From assembly GCF_000152825.2 (NCBI RefSeq), contig NC_014414.1:2046001-2110000 (forward strand): a stretch of 64,000 nt of DNA, given 5' to 3'. This DNA comes from Parvularcula bermudensis HTCC2503 (GTDB lineage Bacteria > Pseudomonadota > Alphaproteobacteria > Caulobacterales > Parvularculaceae). The notes under the pieces are model-generated. The model saw only the letters and a list, made by a program, of their open reading frames with translations. It was not told the DNA's origin and did no database searches. The position numbers were made by a program, and so were the translations under genes. Within the stretch, counting starts at the first letter, position 1. Each line of letters opens with the position of its first letter. Below, piece by piece: positions 1 to 9,495 of this stretch.

Positions 1-1
1 G

Positions 2-610
2 GGGCGGCCGCGCTCCATCAATGTCCGCAAGGCGCTCTGGGCACTGGATGAGGTGGGGGCGGATTATCGCCACGAACCCTGGGGCGAGGCGGGGCTCTCC
101 CTCAATAGCGATGCATTCGTGGCCCTCAATCCCAATCGCCTCGTGCCGGTCTATCGGGAGGGAGAGATCGTCCTTTGGGAATCCAACAGCATCTGCCGCT
201 TTGTGGCGCGCAAAGCCGCTCGGGAGGATCTCTTGCCCCAGGATTTTGTGGCGGCCGCGGCGGTCGAGATGTGGATGGATTGGAGCGCCACGACCCTCGC
301 TGCGGCCTGGCGCTATGCCTTCATGGCGCTGATGAGAGACAAGCCTGGCTATGATGACCCCGGCGCCATCGCGCGGAGCGTGACGGAATGGAATGGGCGC
401 CTTGCCTTGCTCGATGCGCATCTTGCGGCGGGCGGGCCCTATGCCTGCGGCGATCATTTCACCCTCGCCGATATTTGCCTCGGCCTTAATGTGCATCGTT
501 GGCGCGCCACGCCCATCGATCATGCGGCGCTGCCGGCTCTACTGGCCTATGATGCCCGGTTGCGGGACAGGCAGGCCTATCGGCACTGGGCCGAGCCGGA
601 TCTGGCCTAG
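2..610 (+). CDS. Glutathione S-transferase family protein, 5' end cut by window
   Basis: The reading frame is already open at base 2 and gives 202 residues ending at a TAG. Only the first dozen or so residues of the N-terminal thioredoxin fold are missing. The first visible residues (S-I-N-V-R-K-A-L-W-A-L-D-E) match helix 1 of bacterial GSTs. The E-S-N-S-I segment is the usual glutathione gamma-glutamyl contact, and the helical C-terminal domain carries the F-T-L-A-D-I motif. Expected role: conjugation or reduction of electrophiles with glutathione in the cytosol; the substrate cannot be read. An internal GTG at 53 is not the start, because good homology lies upstream of it. Confidence 0.88.
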   Translation, partial: GRPRSINVRKALWALDEVGADYRHEPWGEAGLSLNSDAFVALNPNRLVPVYREGEIVLWESNSICRFVARKAAREDLLPQDFVAAAAVEMWMDWSATTLAAAWRYAFMALMRDKPGYDDPGAIARSVTEWNGRLALLDAHLAAGGPYACGDHFTLADICLGLNVHRWRATPIDHAALPALLAYDARLRDRQAYRHWAEPDLA

Positions 611-861
611 AGCCGGTGCGGGTCAACCCAAGTCGTAAAACGTCTCCAGCTCTTTGGTTTTGTCGCCTTTTTTCCTGCGCCCCGATGCTCACGTCGCTTG
701 AAAATGCTCCGGCGCGCAGGATCGCCCTGACTGTCCAAGGGGGGCCACCTCACCTTGCCCATGGGCAGGTCGTGCCTCTCCGAGGATTAAGGGGGGCGGC
801 CTTTCGGTTTCGGGCGGCATCGGGTATCGGTCCCCTTCTAGCTTTTTCGGTCAGGTAACGG

Positions 862-1770
862 ATGACGATCTTTTCACCTTCGATCCTTGGCGGGGCCCTC
901 GCCGCGGTGGGGTTGGCGATGGCGGCCCCCGCAGCCGCCGCGACGATGGCTGTGCAGTCAGCCGCCGAGCGGCTTTTGGAGAACGCGCCGGAGGAGGCGT
1001 GGAAGGCCGTGTCGCCTCAGAACCTTCTCGTGATGGAATTGCCCTCCGGGCCGATGATCATCGAAATGCGTCCGGACCTCGCGCCCAATCATGTCGCGCG
1101 CATCCAAACGCTGGCCCGTCGCCGCTTTTATGATGGAGCGCCTTTCCACCGAGTCATCGAAGGGTTCATGGCCCAGGGGGGCGACCCCACCGGGACCGGC
1201 GAAGGCGGGTCCTCCCTGCCGGATCTGCAGGGAGAATTTGCCCAACCCATCGAGGCGGTTGCCGACAAGGCCATTATCGGACGCGACAGTCGCGCCGCCC
1301 AAATCGGGTTTGTCGGGTCGGTTCCCGTGGGCACTCAACCGCCGACGCTCCCCAGCCTCCTTGTCGACGATACCGTCGCGCTGTGGGGCCTGCATTGTCA
1401 GGGGGTGATGTCGATGGCCCGAACCAACGATCCCAATAGCGCCAATAGCCAGTTTTTCGTGATGTTCGGTGACAATCGCGACAGCCTCGACCAGCGCTAT
1501 ACCGTTTGGGGAAGGGTCGTCGACGGCTATATCAATGCGCGCCGGATCAATCGCGGGGAGCCACCGACCAGGCCAACGCCAATCGTTCGTGCTCGGTTGA
1601 TGAGCGATTTGCCCACCGATCAACGAAAGACGATCGAGGTCCTGGATCCCAGCACGGCCGTCTTCAAAGATTATCTCAGGGCGCGGGGCATTCTGTCGGC
1701 TGACGGATTTGTCGAGAATGCCTGCAATGTGTCCGTTCCCGTCCGTATCAATGGAGAAATTACCTCGTGA
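862..1770 (+). CDS. Secreted cyclophilin-type peptidyl-prolyl isomerase
   Basis: 302 residues. Residues 1 to about 27 form a signal peptide ending A-A-P-A-A-A-A, so the enzyme should act in the periplasm on proline bonds of exported proteins. The cyclophilin core (about 50-240) contains F-H-R-V-I-E-G-F-M-A-Q-G-G with the catalytic Arg and Gln, and N-S-Q-F-F-V-M-F. It is longer than typical PpiA (about 190 aa) because of a loop around residues 130-175 and a C-terminal extension of some 60 residues with no motif I recognise. Its stop overlaps the GTG start of the next cyclophilin by 4 nt, so the two are probably translationally coupled. Confidence 0.88.
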   Translation: MTIFSPSILGGALAAVGLAMAAPAAAATMAVQSAAERLLENAPEEAWKAVSPQNLLVMELPSGPMIIEMRPDLAPNHVARIQTLARRRFYDGAPFHRVIEGFMAQGGDPTGTGEGGSSLPDLQGEFAQPIEAVADKAIIGRDSRAAQIGFVGSVPVGTQPPTLPSLLVDDTVALWGLHCQGVMSMARTNDPNSANSQFFVMFGDNRDSLDQRYTVWGRVVDGYINARRINRGEPPTRPTPIVRARLMSDLPTDQRKTIEVLDPSTAVFKDYLRARGILSADGFVENACNVSVPVRINGEITS

Positions 1771-2207
1771 CGAAACTGAAATTGGAACTGGAAACTGGGG
1801 ATGTCGTCATCGAAACTTTCGAGGACAAAGCCCCCAAGCATGTTGAGCAAATCACCAGTCTGGCCGAGGATGGCTTCTATGACGGACTGACCTTTCACCG
1901 GGTCATCGAGGGGTTCATGGCCCAGGGCGGTTGTCCCGAGGGGACGGGAACCGGCGGGGCTGAGGAAAATATCCCTGCCGAATTCAACGACGTGAACCAT
2001 ATCGAAGGGGTCTGTTCCATGGCGCGGGCGAACGATCCGAACTCCGCGTCGAGCCAGTTCTTCATCTGTCTTGACGACGCATCTTTCCTCGATGGTCAAT
2101 ACACGGCCTGGGGACGGGTGGTCGAAGGCATGGAGGCGGTGCATGCGATCAATAAGGGGGAGCCGCCGCGCAATCCCACCAAGATCAAGTCCTTCCGCAA
2201 GGCATAG
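1767..2207 (+). CDS. ppiB: Cytosolic peptidyl-prolyl cis-trans isomerase (PpiB type)
   Basis: 146 residues, a single cyclophilin domain and no signal peptide, so a cytosolic foldase. F-H-R-V-I-E-G-F-M-A-Q-G-G and the S-S-Q-F-F-I-C core are intact. The GTG start sits inside the stop of the upstream secreted cyclophilin (GTGA overlap). The two proteins share the F-H-R-V-I-E-G-F-M-A-Q-G-G motif exactly, which fits an origin by duplication followed by gain of a signal peptide in one copy. The length is typical for PpiB. Confidence 0.9.
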   Translation: MTKLKLELETGDVVIETFEDKAPKHVEQITSLAEDGFYDGLTFHRVIEGFMAQGGCPEGTGTGGAEENIPAEFNDVNHIEGVCSMARANDPNSASSQFFICLDDASFLDGQYTAWGRVVEGMEAVHAINKGEPPRNPTKIKSFRKA

Positions 2208-2261
2208 GGTCGGCGTCTACCGAGGGGCTTGGGGACGGCCGCGCTTTGGTCAGTCCTCGGC

Positions 2262-3509
2262 CTACCCGATCGGTGGCGGCGCTGGGTGCGCCGCCCCGGC
2301 AGCGGCGAGCCTCGCTGCTCTTTGTGTCAGGGCACGGGATGCGAAGGTCAGGGTGATGAGGCCAATACCGCAATATCCGCCAAGCGCGATCAATTGCGCG
2401 GGCAACCCAATGCCGAAATCGATCAAGGTGCCGGTCAGTCCCGGTCCGATGGCGGTCGCCACCACCATGAACGGCACGAGCGCGGACCTGATGGCGCCCA
2501 AATGCGCGGTGCCGTAGATTTCGGGCCAAAGACTGCCGAACAGGGTCGAGGAAAAGCCGTAGGAGACCCCCAGAAGCATCATGAAAAGATACAGGCTCCA
2601 TGGCGCGCTCATCACGCCGGCGATGACGCAGGAACAGCCGAGGGGCGCCAAGAAGTAGGGCAGGATCCGGCAGGCGCCGAACCGATCGATCAGAGCGCCG
2701 CTGATCAGGGCGAACACCACGGTCGTCAGCGCCATCACGGTAAAACTACTGGCGAAGAGGGCCGGAGGCCACTCTCTGAGGGTGGTAAGGGTGTCCTGAT
2801 GAAAGAACAGGGTGGTGCCCACCAGGGGGGGCGCCAGGACCCCAATCAGCAGCGCCCAGAAGAGGGGGTCCGCCATTACCTCCTGCCGCGTCCAGCTCGG
2901 CCCGCCCTGCATCACGTCCGCCTGTCCTTTGGGCTGTCGCTTTGTCGAGAAAGCCCAGACGCCCACGGGCAGGGCAAACAGCATCAAGCTCACCGCCCCG
3001 GCGATCCAGCCGCTTTGCCACCCAAAGCTCAACGCAAAAGCCGTGAAGGTGAGCGGTAGCAGGGCCTCTCCCGTTTGATGGCCAAGCACCACCAGGGAAA
3101 TGGCGCGCCCCCGCTGTGCCGCATAGAACCGGCCAATAGTCGTCAGCGCGATATGGGTCATCATTCCTTGGCCGAACAGGCGAAGCAGATAGAGCGCAAT
3201 GGCAAGGGCGGCCACGCTCGGCGCCCCGGCCGCCAACAGGGTCGCGAGGGCGAGGGTCGGGATGGTCAGGGCGATGACCCGAGGGATCGGCCATATATCC
3301 ACGAGGCGCCCGACAAATGGCAGGCTGACCGCACTCGCCAAGGTCGCCACCATGTAAAGTTGACCGAAGCCCCCAGTAGAGAGACCCAACGATGCCTGCC
3401 ACTCATTGGCCGATGCGGAGATAAAGAAGGTCTGACCGAAACTCGAAAAGAGGGTCAGGACAAAGCCCCCGCCGATCCAGCGAGCATTGCGTTTGAGAAA
3501 GTCGAGCAT
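2262..3509 (-). CDS. Major facilitator superfamily (MFS) transporter
   Basis: About 415 residues with twelve predicted hydrophobic helices. The first helix follows M-L-D-F-L-K-R-N-A-R-W, and V-G-R-L-V-D-I-W resembles the MFS loop 2-3 motif. It is an inner-membrane secondary transporter with substrate unknown. The ATG at 3509 directly precedes the first helix. A TTG at 3527 gives six more residues and sits just after a GGGGGAG box, so that start is possible. The gene is convergent with ppiB and lies just downstream of the small secreted protein on the same strand. Confidence 0.85.
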   Translation of the reverse strand: MLDFLKRNARWIGGGFVLTLFSSFGQTFFISASANEWQASLGLSTGGFGQLYMVATLASAVSLPFVGRLVDIWPIPRVIALTIPTLALATLLAAGAPSVAALAIALYLLRLFGQGMMTHIALTTIGRFYAAQRGRAISLVVLGHQTGEALLPLTFTAFALSFGWQSGWIAGAVSLMLFALPVGVWAFSTKRQPKGQADVMQGGPSWTRQEVMADPLFWALLIGVLAPPLVGTTLFFHQDTLTTLREWPPALFASSFTVMALTTVVFALISGALIDRFGACRILPYFLAPLGCSCVIAGVMSAPWSLYLFMMLLGVSYGFSSTLFGSLWPEIYGTAHLGAIRSALVPFMVVATAIGPGLTGTLIDFGIGLPAQLIALGGYCGIGLITLTFASRALTQRAARLAAAGAAHPAPPPIG

Positions 3510-3554
3510 GGGGAGGCTTTGTCGCAAGCTCCCCCCTCTGACAAGCGTCGCGGC

Positions 3555-3929
3555 TTAGGGCAGCATGGAGAACCGATCCCGGACCGCGTTGATGAGGCGA
3601 TCCTGAATAGGCATCGATTCAACAGAACCAACCACCCCCACCAGCAGGCTGGTCGTGTCCTCAGCCTTCTGATCCAGTCTCACGATCACCGGCATGGTCT
3701 GTCCGGGCGGCAGATAAGTGATTGTCGAGGCATACAACCGAAAGTCAGTGTCGACCACCACCCCCCCGGTCCCAGTCATCACCGACAGCACGGTGTCCCG
3801 CACGATGGGCTCGGGATAGGGAAAGCTCGATCCCTCCCACAGGCTCACATCGGCTACCTCAATATCGGTCGGCACTTTAGCCGAGCCGAAGGGAAAACCA
3901 AGGGCGATCAGACTAAGCAGCAAGAGCAT
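3555..3929 (-). CDS. Small secreted protein of unknown function
   Basis: The ATG at 3929 gives about 124 residues beginning M-L-L-L-L-S-L-I-A-L-G-F-P-F-G-S-A-K, a signal peptide. An upstream in-frame ATG at 3959 adds ten polar residues. The mature part is short and beta-rich in appearance, with a P-P-G-Q-T-M-P-V-I-V-R-L stretch; I recognise no family. It lies 28 nt upstream of the MFS gene on the same strand and may share its transcript. Envelope location is inferred from the signal peptide alone. Confidence 0.65.
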   Translation of the reverse strand: MLLLLSLIALGFPFGSAKVPTDIEVADVSLWEGSSFPYPEPIVRDTVLSVMTGTGGVVVDTDFRLYASTITYLPPGQTMPVIVRLDQKAEDTTSLLVGVVGSVESMPIQDRLINAVRDRFSMLP

Positions 3930-4095
3930 GCGTACCGAACCCTCCTTTGATGCCGCCAAAGAGCATCACGGTTCGGTGGACCTTGTCCAGCGAAGGGTAA
4001 ATGAGCGACTAATCCCTAGGGGCTGATTTAAATATTTTGTCTTTTTTAACGTAAAACGCGTCTCTTACCGTCGGAACCCGGACGGCAGGACCTCC

Positions 4096-6153
4096 ATGCG
4101 CGGAATAAGAAGAACAATTCTCTTCAGCGTAGCCATGTCGGCGACGGTGAGTTATGCCCAAGCTGATGATCTTGAAGGGATGAGCCTTGAGGAGCTGCTC
4201 TCCGCTGAGGTCACCTCAGTTGCGAAAAAGCCCCAAAAAATCAACGAGACAGCCGCCGCCATCTTCGTGATCGACGAAGAGGATATCCGTACCAGTGGCG
4301 CGGACAGCATCCCTGAATTGCTGCGTCTGGTGCCCGGTGTTTTCGTCTCGGAGGTCAATGACTCCATCACCGGGGTCTCGGCACGGGGATACACCTGGCG
4401 GTATTCGAGCAAGATGTTGATTCTCGTCGATGGCCGCGAGGTCTACTTGCCGGTCATTTCAGGCGTGCTGTGGGATGCGCAATTGTTACCGGTTGAGGAT
4501 ATCGATCGGATCGAAGTCATCAGGGGCCCCGGCGCGACACTCTACGGGGCGAACGCCCTCAATGGGGTGATCAATATCGTCAGTAAGCACGCTGCCGGTA
4601 CCCTCAATACCTACGCAACGGCGCGCGCGGGCGTCACGACGGAAAGCGGTAGCGAGTTTGGCCGCCTCTATGCTCGGCGCGGGTTACGCTTGGGCGAAAA
4701 CGCGACGGCGCGGGTGTGGACGACCTGGCGGCGGGTTTCCTCCCAAGTCAGCGATGAGGGGGAGACCTTCCATGCGCCCTCCGATCGATTACAGATCGGG
4801 TTCAGAGGGGATTGGGAACCCAATGATGCCGATGCCTTCACGGTCCAAGGCAGTTATGTCCATAATAAGTTTGATACGACCTTCTTCAATCGGTTCGAAC
4901 AACCGATCACTCAGGAATTCGTGACGATTCCTGATAATAAGCACAATGAGTATAATATTCTTTCCCGCTGGACCCGGACATTCGAGCAGGGAAATTCAAT
5001 GACCCTGCAGAGTTATTTCACGTCGATCGAACGCGAGGATAATGGATCCTTGCTGATGAGCGACATTCTCGACATCGACTTTTCCCACGCCCTGACACTG
5101 AGCGATCGCGCAGAAGCCATGTGGGGCGTGAAATATCGCCATACCCGCGATGGCATCGAGGCAAAGGACCCTGACACCTTCGTTCGGTTGACATTGCCCA
5201 ATGAAAATCGCGACCTGTTCGCCGGGTTCGTTCAGGGGGATGTGTTCGCCCTGGACCGCCGGCTGCGTGTTTCTGCGGGGACGAAACTGGAAAACAATGA
5301 ATTTACTGGCACCGAAGTCCAGCCCAGTCTTCGCGCCATCTACTCACTGGATAAGGCCAGTTTCTGGGGAGCAGTATCGCGGGCTGTCCGCACGCCCTCG
5401 GCCATTGAGACCAATGGCAATATCGGCATCACCGTCGGGGCTGGCCTTCTCGAGCCGCCAAACCCTCTGCCGATCGAGCTCCTTATTTCGGGCACAACCA
5501 ATGAAGGGGTGGCCGAGAAGTTGATCGCCTATGAGCTGGGCTGGCGCCAGCAATTTGGAAATCAGCTGACCCTCGATATGACGGCATATTACAATGCGTA
5601 TGACGATATCGGCGGGATGTACGAGACGGGCGGGGGCTTTGTGCTCTTGCCGTTCGGCCCCGGGGGCTCACCCGTGCCGGTTCCGATCAGCGCCGAATAT
5701 GGCTTTACCTATGATGAGGATGATGAGGGCAAAGGGATTGAGGTCCATGCCCTGTGGGAACCCCATCGCGACCTCCGTCTTAATTTCATCGGCAATGTCT
5801 ATGAGCGTAATCTCGAATTCCGTGAAGGCGTGTTCGAGACGCCGACCTATTCCTTTGATCGAGGTCGCGACCCGGCTCTGCAATTATCGGTGAAGGCGGA
5901 CTATCATTTCTCTGATCGTACCGATGCGTCGATTTGGTCCCGCTATGTCGGGCAGCTCGAAGACGATGTCGTGCCTGCTTATCAGGATCTTGATATCCGT
6001 TTGAGCCACAGATTGACCCCAAGCTTGAATTTAACGCTTCTTGGCGAGAATCTCCTTGAGCCCAGTCGGGCCGAAGGGACCCCGATCCTCTACCCAACGG
6101 CCGCCGGTGAGGTCGAGCGGAGGGTTTCCATTTCTGTCGCGGTAAAGAATTAG
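4096..6153 (+). CDS. TonB-dependent outer-membrane receptor
   Basis: 685 residues. Signal peptide 1-23 is followed by the L-E-E-L-L-S-A-E-V-T-S-V-A-K-K N-terminus common in this receptor subgroup. The plug domain (about 50-155) includes I-R-G-P-G-A-T-L-Y-G-A-N-A-L-N-G-V-I-N-I-V, and the 22-strand barrel fills the rest. It would import a bound ligand (siderophore, vitamin or oligomer; not readable) using TonB energy. The end is A-V-K-N rather than the usual terminal aromatic residue. The YfiR-like gene follows 8 nt later, a pairing seen repeatedly for this receptor subgroup. Confidence 0.9.
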   Translation: MRGIRRTILFSVAMSATVSYAQADDLEGMSLEELLSAEVTSVAKKPQKINETAAAIFVIDEEDIRTSGADSIPELLRLVPGVFVSEVNDSITGVSARGYTWRYSSKMLILVDGREVYLPVISGVLWDAQLLPVEDIDRIEVIRGPGATLYGANALNGVINIVSKHAAGTLNTYATARAGVTTESGSEFGRLYARRGLRLGENATARVWTTWRRVSSQVSDEGETFHAPSDRLQIGFRGDWEPNDADAFTVQGSYVHNKFDTTFFNRFEQPITQEFVTIPDNKHNEYNILSRWTRTFEQGNSMTLQSYFTSIEREDNGSLLMSDILDIDFSHALTLSDRAEAMWGVKYRHTRDGIEAKDPDTFVRLTLPNENRDLFAGFVQGDVFALDRRLRVSAGTKLENNEFTGTEVQPSLRAIYSLDKASFWGAVSRAVRTPSAIETNGNIGITVGAGLLEPPNPLPIELLISGTTNEGVAEKLIAYELGWRQQFGNQLTLDMTAYYNAYDDIGGMYETGGGFVLLPFGPGGSPVPVPISAEYGFTYDEDDEGKGIEVHALWEPHRDLRLNFIGNVYERNLEFREGVFETPTYSFDRGRDPALQLSVKADYHFSDRTDASIWSRYVGQLEDDVVPAYQDLDIRLSHRLTPSLNLTLLGENLLEPSRAEGTPILYPTAAGEVERRVSISVAVKN

Positions 6154-6161
6154 GTGCGGTC

Positions 6162-6689
6162 ATGATCAGGCGATGGTTCTTCGGAACGTTCGCACTGTCC
6201 GCGGTGATAATCACACTGGCGGCGGGCGCCCCCGCCTGGGCAAGCGTTCAGCCATCGCGCCAACTCGAATACGAGGCGGCGATATTGGTCAATATACTCC
6301 GTTTCGCGACTCTGCCGGCTTCGGCTTTTACCTCCCCCGGACAGCCGTTTTCCATCTGTGTGCCGTTAGACGCCCCGATCGGTCTTGCGCTCGCCCCTTA
6401 TGAGAGCAAAACGATCAGTGAGCGTTCGATCGAGATCAGGCGGTATGGCGTAGGGGAAATGCCGTCTTCCTGTCACGCCCTTCTCCTCGAAGAGACAGTT
6501 CAGACCGAGACGCTGCCGCCTCACTATTTCCCAATTGCGATGACTAGCGAGGTCGAGCCCGGCCTTGCCTGTGTTCAGTTGGTCAGAGTGGGGCGCCAGG
6601 TCCGGTTCAGCGTCGATCTGGGGGTCGCGCAACGCCACGACGTCAGTCTAAGCTCGCGCCTTCTAAACTTGGCCCTCCACGTTCGATAG
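6162..6689 (+). CDS. YfiR family (DUF4154) periplasmic protein
   Basis: 175 residues with a signal peptide (1-27). The family landmarks are visible: Y-E-A-A-I-L-V-N-I-L-R-F near the start, a central S-C-H-A-L-L-L-E, and the closing S-S-R-L-L-N-L-A-L. YfiR-type proteins are small periplasmic regulators or partners that, in Pseudomonas, repress the membrane diguanylate cyclase YfiN. No GGDEF partner is in this window, and the immediate partner here is the TonB receptor upstream (8 nt gap, probably one operon). The role as a signalling partner of that receptor is inference. Confidence 0.75.
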   Translation: MIRRWFFGTFALSAVIITLAAGAPAWASVQPSRQLEYEAAILVNILRFATLPASAFTSPGQPFSICVPLDAPIGLALAPYESKTISERSIEIRRYGVGEMPSSCHALLLEETVQTETLPPHYFPIAMTSEVEPGLACVQLVRVGRQVRFSVDLGVAQRHDVSLSSRLLNLALHVR

Positions 6690-6701
6690 GAGCAGCCTGC
6701 A

Positions 6702-9332
6702 TCAATCTTTGCCGGCGCTGTTAGTCGTTTTCTTGGTCGCTTTTTTAGCGGCTTTTTTTGTCGTTTTTTTCTTGGCGGGTTTCTTGGCCGATTTCTTTTT
6801 CGCGGTCTTTTTCTTCTTCGTCGGCTTCTTCGCTTCGCGCGCCGAGATCAGTTCCAGCGCCTGCTCGAGGGTGATCTCCGCCGGATCAACGCCTTGCGGG
6901 ATCGTCGCATTGGTTTTTTGATGTTTTACATAAGGGCCGTATCGACCGTCATAGACAGCCACTAATTCATCTGTATCGGGATGATTTCCAAGCTCCCTTT
7001 GAGGTTTCGCGGCACTTCGGCCGCGACCTCGCGGATTGGCTTTCTTATCCTCAAGGACGGCGACCGCGCGATTGATCCCGATGTCGAACACGTCGTCGAT
7101 CGACTCAAGGTTAGCATAGAGCTTACCATGCTTCACATAAGGCCCGTAGCGGCCCAGGGACGCTTCGATCATCTCACCGTCTTCTGGATGGGGCCCGACA
7201 TCGCGGGGAAGGGCGAGGAGTTTCATCGCCTTGTCGAAATCGAGGCTGGCGGCGTCCCAGCTCTTGGGAATCGAGGAGCGTTTCGGCTTTTCTTTCGTGT
7301 CCGGATCCGGCTCACCAAGTTGGACATAGGGCCCGAACCGGCCTGATTTTAGCCACACAGCCTGGGACGTATCGGGGTCAACGCCCAATTGACGATCTTC
7401 CGCCGGCGCGTTTCCCTGCTCTGACTGTCCGAGGGGGCGGGTATGCTTGCATTCAGGGTAGCGGGAGCAGCCGATAAAGGCGCCGTAGCGACCCACCTTC
7501 AAGGACAGCTCGCCTTCGCCACAGGTCGGACATTCCCTGGGAGGACGCCCGTCCTCTCGCTGAGGGAAAATATGGGGCCCGAGGGCTTCGTTCAACGCGT
7601 CGAGGACTTCGGAGATACGAAGGTCCGACATATCCTCTACTCGGGCGTGAAATTCGTCCCAGAACCGTCGGAGAAACGCTTTCCAGGCCATCTCGCCATT
7701 GGAAATGTCGTCGAGCGTCTCCTCCAGCTTGGCGGTGAAGTCGTACTCGACATATCGCCCAAAGAAATTCTCTAAAAACGCCGTGACGATCCGGCCCTTG
7801 TCATCGGGGATGAACCGGTTCTTGTCCATCGTGACATAGGACCTGTCCTGTAGTGTACTGATGATCGATGCATAGGTCGAGGGGCGGCCGATCCCGAGCT
7901 CTTCCAGTCGCTTGACAAGGCTTGCTTCGGTGAACCGGGGAGGCGGTTGGGTGAAATGTTGCTCCGGCGTCGGATCGGTGACCTGCGCATCGGAGCCTTC
8001 GGACACTTTGGGAAGGCTGCGATCCTTCTCGTCCTCAGTGTCGTCCCGCCCTTCGGCATAGAGCTTCAAAAAGCCATCGAACACCACAACCGAGCCTGTC
8101 GCCCTAAGACCGGTCTTTCCATCCCGGCTTTCAATGTCGATGGTCGTCTGTTCCAGCCGCGCCGTTTCCATCTGGCACGCCATGGCCCGTTTCCAGATCA
8201 GGTCATAGAGCCGGTACTGGTCCTGATCCAATTGCTTTAGCGCATCGGGATGTCGAGCGAAATTGGTCGGCCGAATACATTCATGCGCCTCCTGAGCATT
8301 TTTTTGCTTGGATTTGTACATTCGGGGAGAGGAGGGAAGGTAGTCGGCGCCGAAGGTCGATTTGATCTCGTCGCGCACGGCCATCACAGCCTCGGGGGCC
8401 ATGTCGATCCCGTCGGTCCGCATATAGGTGATAAGCCCGGTGGTCTCGCCTCCAATCGTGATCCCCTCATACAGACGCTGAGCGGTCTGCATGGTCCGAC
8501 GGGCATTGAAGCCGAGCTTGCGGGACGCTTCTTGCTGTAGGGTCGAGGTCGTGAATGGCGCGGCGGGATTTCGCCGAGTGGGTTTCGCCTCGACACTCTT
8601 TATAAGGAATTGTGCGTCTTCTACCGCTTTTTTCGCCCTGGAACCGTCCTCCTCGGTAGTCAGTGTAAACTTCTCAACTTTGGTGCCGTCGAGCTTGACA
8701 AGACGCGCTGCAAACTGAGGAGAGTCGTCGGCGGAAACATTCGCTTCGAGAGTCCAGAACTCCTCCGCGATAAATTTTTCTATTTCGAGTTCGCGTTCGC
8801 AAATCAGTCTGAGGGCAACCGACTGCACCCTGCCCGCAGATCGGGCGCCGGGTAATTTTCGCCACAGAACAGGGGAGAGCGTGAAGCCAACAAGATAGTC
8901 GAGAGCCCGTCGGGCCAAGTAGGCATCGACAAGATCTTGATCAATCGTACGCGGATTGGCAATCGCTTCCTCTACCGCCCTCTTTGTGATAGCGTTGAAC
9001 GCAACACGTTGAATGGATTTATCTTTAAGGGCTTTTTTCTTATCGAGGACTTCAAGCAAGTGCCAACTAATGGCCTCGCCCTCGCGATCAGGGTCGGTTG
9101 CCAAGATGACGCCATCGGCGGCTTTCACGGCATCGACAATGTCCGATACGTGTTTTTTGGAGCGGGCGTCACTCTCCCAGATCATGGAGAAATCCGCCTC
9201 CGGATCAACTGAGCCATTCTTTGACGGGAGGTCACGGATATGACCGTAAGATGCAAGGACCTTATAGTCAGAACCAAGATATTTGTTGATCGTCTTCGCC
9301 TTGGACGGCGACTCAACTATAACGACCTGCAT
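6702..9332 (-). CDS. topA: DNA topoisomerase I
   Basis: 876 residues; relaxes negative supercoils by single-strand passage. It begins M-Q-V-V-I-V-E-S-P-S-K-A-K-T-I with a TOPRIM domain (about 1-115, acidic D-P-D-R-E-G-E motif). The active-site tyrosine is in T-G-L-I-T-Y-M-R-T-D near residue 300. One four-Cys zinc ribbon (C-P-T-C ... C ... C) lies near residue 600, followed by several G-R-Y-G-P-Y-V-K C-terminal repeats. The last 42 or so residues are almost wholly Lys, Ala and Thr, a DNA-binding tail. It converges with the YfiR-like gene (12 nt between stops). Confidence 0.97.
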   Translation of the reverse strand: MQVVIVESPSKAKTINKYLGSDYKVLASYGHIRDLPSKNGSVDPEADFSMIWESDARSKKHVSDIVDAVKAADGVILATDPDREGEAISWHLLEVLDKKKALKDKSIQRVAFNAITKRAVEEAIANPRTIDQDLVDAYLARRALDYLVGFTLSPVLWRKLPGARSAGRVQSVALRLICERELEIEKFIAEEFWTLEANVSADDSPQFAARLVKLDGTKVEKFTLTTEEDGSRAKKAVEDAQFLIKSVEAKPTRRNPAAPFTTSTLQQEASRKLGFNARRTMQTAQRLYEGITIGGETTGLITYMRTDGIDMAPEAVMAVRDEIKSTFGADYLPSSPRMYKSKQKNAQEAHECIRPTNFARHPDALKQLDQDQYRLYDLIWKRAMACQMETARLEQTTIDIESRDGKTGLRATGSVVVFDGFLKLYAEGRDDTEDEKDRSLPKVSEGSDAQVTDPTPEQHFTQPPPRFTEASLVKRLEELGIGRPSTYASIISTLQDRSYVTMDKNRFIPDDKGRIVTAFLENFFGRYVEYDFTAKLEETLDDISNGEMAWKAFLRRFWDEFHARVEDMSDLRISEVLDALNEALGPHIFPQREDGRPPRECPTCGEGELSLKVGRYGAFIGCSRYPECKHTRPLGQSEQGNAPAEDRQLGVDPDTSQAVWLKSGRFGPYVQLGEPDPDTKEKPKRSSIPKSWDAASLDFDKAMKLLALPRDVGPHPEDGEMIEASLGRYGPYVKHGKLYANLESIDDVFDIGINRAVAVLEDKKANPRGRGRSAAKPQRELGNHPDTDELVAVYDGRYGPYVKHQKTNATIPQGVDPAEITLEQALELISAREAKKPTKKKKTAKKKSAKKPAKKKTTKKAAKKATKKTTNSAGKD

Positions 9333-9364
9333 CGATGGTTTACCCTTAGCGGAAATCTAGGGGG

Positions 9365-9393
9365 AAACTGTCGATGCCCCGGTAAGCTGTCAA
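9365..9393 (-). promoter_or_regulatory. topA: Putative topA promoter
   Basis: On the minus strand a perfect TTGACA (9393-9388) is followed after 17 nt by CAGTTT (9370-9365). The -35 is consensus and the -10 is weak. The distance to the topA ATG at 9332 is about 33 nt, reasonable for a short leader. This is sequence match only. Confidence 0.35.
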
Positions 9394-9495
9394 TGCTCAC
9401 ACAGAAAGCGTTTGTGAATTAGGGAAAAATCCCTTCGTTGACGATGCAACCAAAGGTCGCAAAAAATTGACAACAACTAAATTTGGGGGGCAAGC

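Noticed and set aside
616-858. Open frame of 80 residues between the GST and cyclophilin genes
   Set aside because: Arg/Pro/Leu composition without homology or ribosome site; a GC-rich chance frame.
2229-3059. 276-residue open frame opposite the MFS gene
   Set aside because: Its Gly/Gln/Arg/His-rich composition is typical of the antisense of a coding gene; the MFS frame is clearly real.
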